Assembly: GCA_964418595.1 (NCBI GenBank)
Contig: CAYQMF010000115.1
Coordinates: 1 to 22,638 of the forward strand
Reading direction: 5' to 3'
Origin: CAYQMF01 sp964418595
GTDB taxonomy: Bacteria > Planctomycetota > UBA1135 > UBA2386
DNA length: 22,638 nucleotides
The notes beneath the pieces were generated by a model. That model searched no databases. It was given only the letters and a program-made list of their open reading frames with translations, and was not told where the DNA came from. Both the position numbers and the translations under genes were made by a program. Each line of letters begins with the position of its first letter. The stretch's first letter is position 1. Shown here in pieces: positions 22,516-22,638 of the stretch.

Positions 22516-22638
22516 CGCCGCCCTCCTGCGTGTTCTCGCACCGCCAGGAGAAAGACGTCTTCGAGGCTGCGTCGGTGCTCCTCGAGCCGTCGCACGACGG
22601 CGCCCGCGCTGCCGACCGCGGCGAACAACTGTGCGGGT
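22512..22638 (-). CDS. ABC transporter ATP-binding protein, C-terminal end only
   Basis: Only the last 41 or so codons are inside the window, read on the minus strand. The visible sequence ends QLFAAVGSAGAVVRRLEEHR, then RSLEDVFLLAVREHAGGRR. SLEDVFL near the C-terminus is the usual end of NatA/CcmA-like ABC ATPases with an extra C-terminal domain. The stop overlaps the start of the permease at 21628-22515 by ATGA. The Walker motifs lie outside the window, so the call rests on the tail and the operon context. Confidence 0.75.
   Translation of the reverse strand, partial: PAQLFAAVGSAGAVVRRLEEHRRSLEDVFLLAVREHAGGRR

Noticed and set aside
1..22638. CRISPR arrays, insertion sequences, prophage genes
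   Set aside because: No regularly spaced repeats, transposase or integrase motifs, or terminal inverted repeats with target duplications were seen by eye.

Overview
The window looks like a chromosomal segment of a high-GC Planctomycetota bacterium. The strongest indicator is the overlapping pair of a planctomycete-type cytochrome c/DUF1549/DUF1553 protein and a Tat-signal DUF1501 protein (5518-9476). Supporting signs are an FG-GAP repeat exoprotein, a multihaem cytochrome c with a TPR tail, and two secreted proteins that share a C-terminal domain of a kind I associate with this phylum. The assignment is inferred from gene content only; no rRNA or tRNA gene is visible.

Layout. 2-2301 (+): the end of an unrecognised gene, overlapping an FG-GAP/VCBS repeat exoprotein. 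2347-4145 (-): a seven-CXXCH multihaem cytochrome c split by one apparent frameshift near 3345. 4242-5447 (+): a MEMO1-family protein with an N-terminal PqqD-like region. 5518-10034 (+): PSD1 protein, DUF1501 protein and an exported histidine phosphatase, probably one operon. 10044-12754 (-): a heptosyltransferase II-like GT9 enzyme, overlapped by a two-domain kinase (aminoglycoside-phosphotransferase-like plus P-loop). 12877-15336 (+): a Tex-type S1 RNA-binding protein. 15542-16780 (+): a secreted protein of unknown function. 16856-17801 (+): a NUDIX-like protein overlapping an 86-residue protein that resembles the Sm fold of Hfq, closed by a very strong hairpin terminator. 17886-18383: about 500 bases with no credible gene but several stem-loops. 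18384-19685 (-): a membrane histidine kinase with a RegB-like GGxxNPF motif. 19899-22638 (-): two ABC-2-type export modules (ATPase, permease, ATPase, permease) joined by ATGA overlaps; the first ATPase runs off the edge.

Functionally this is a mosaic of small units: extracellular or periplasmic proteins and haem proteins at the left, envelope glycan synthesis and RNA-related factors in the middle, and sensing plus ABC export at the right. Translational coupling by ATGA overlaps is common. Three unrelated genes have a TANNCT hexamer exactly 7 bases before ATG, which suggests leaderless transcription. The most interesting items are the Hfq/Sm-like small protein, the leaderless promoter pattern, the quinone-motif kinase and the shared C-terminal domain.
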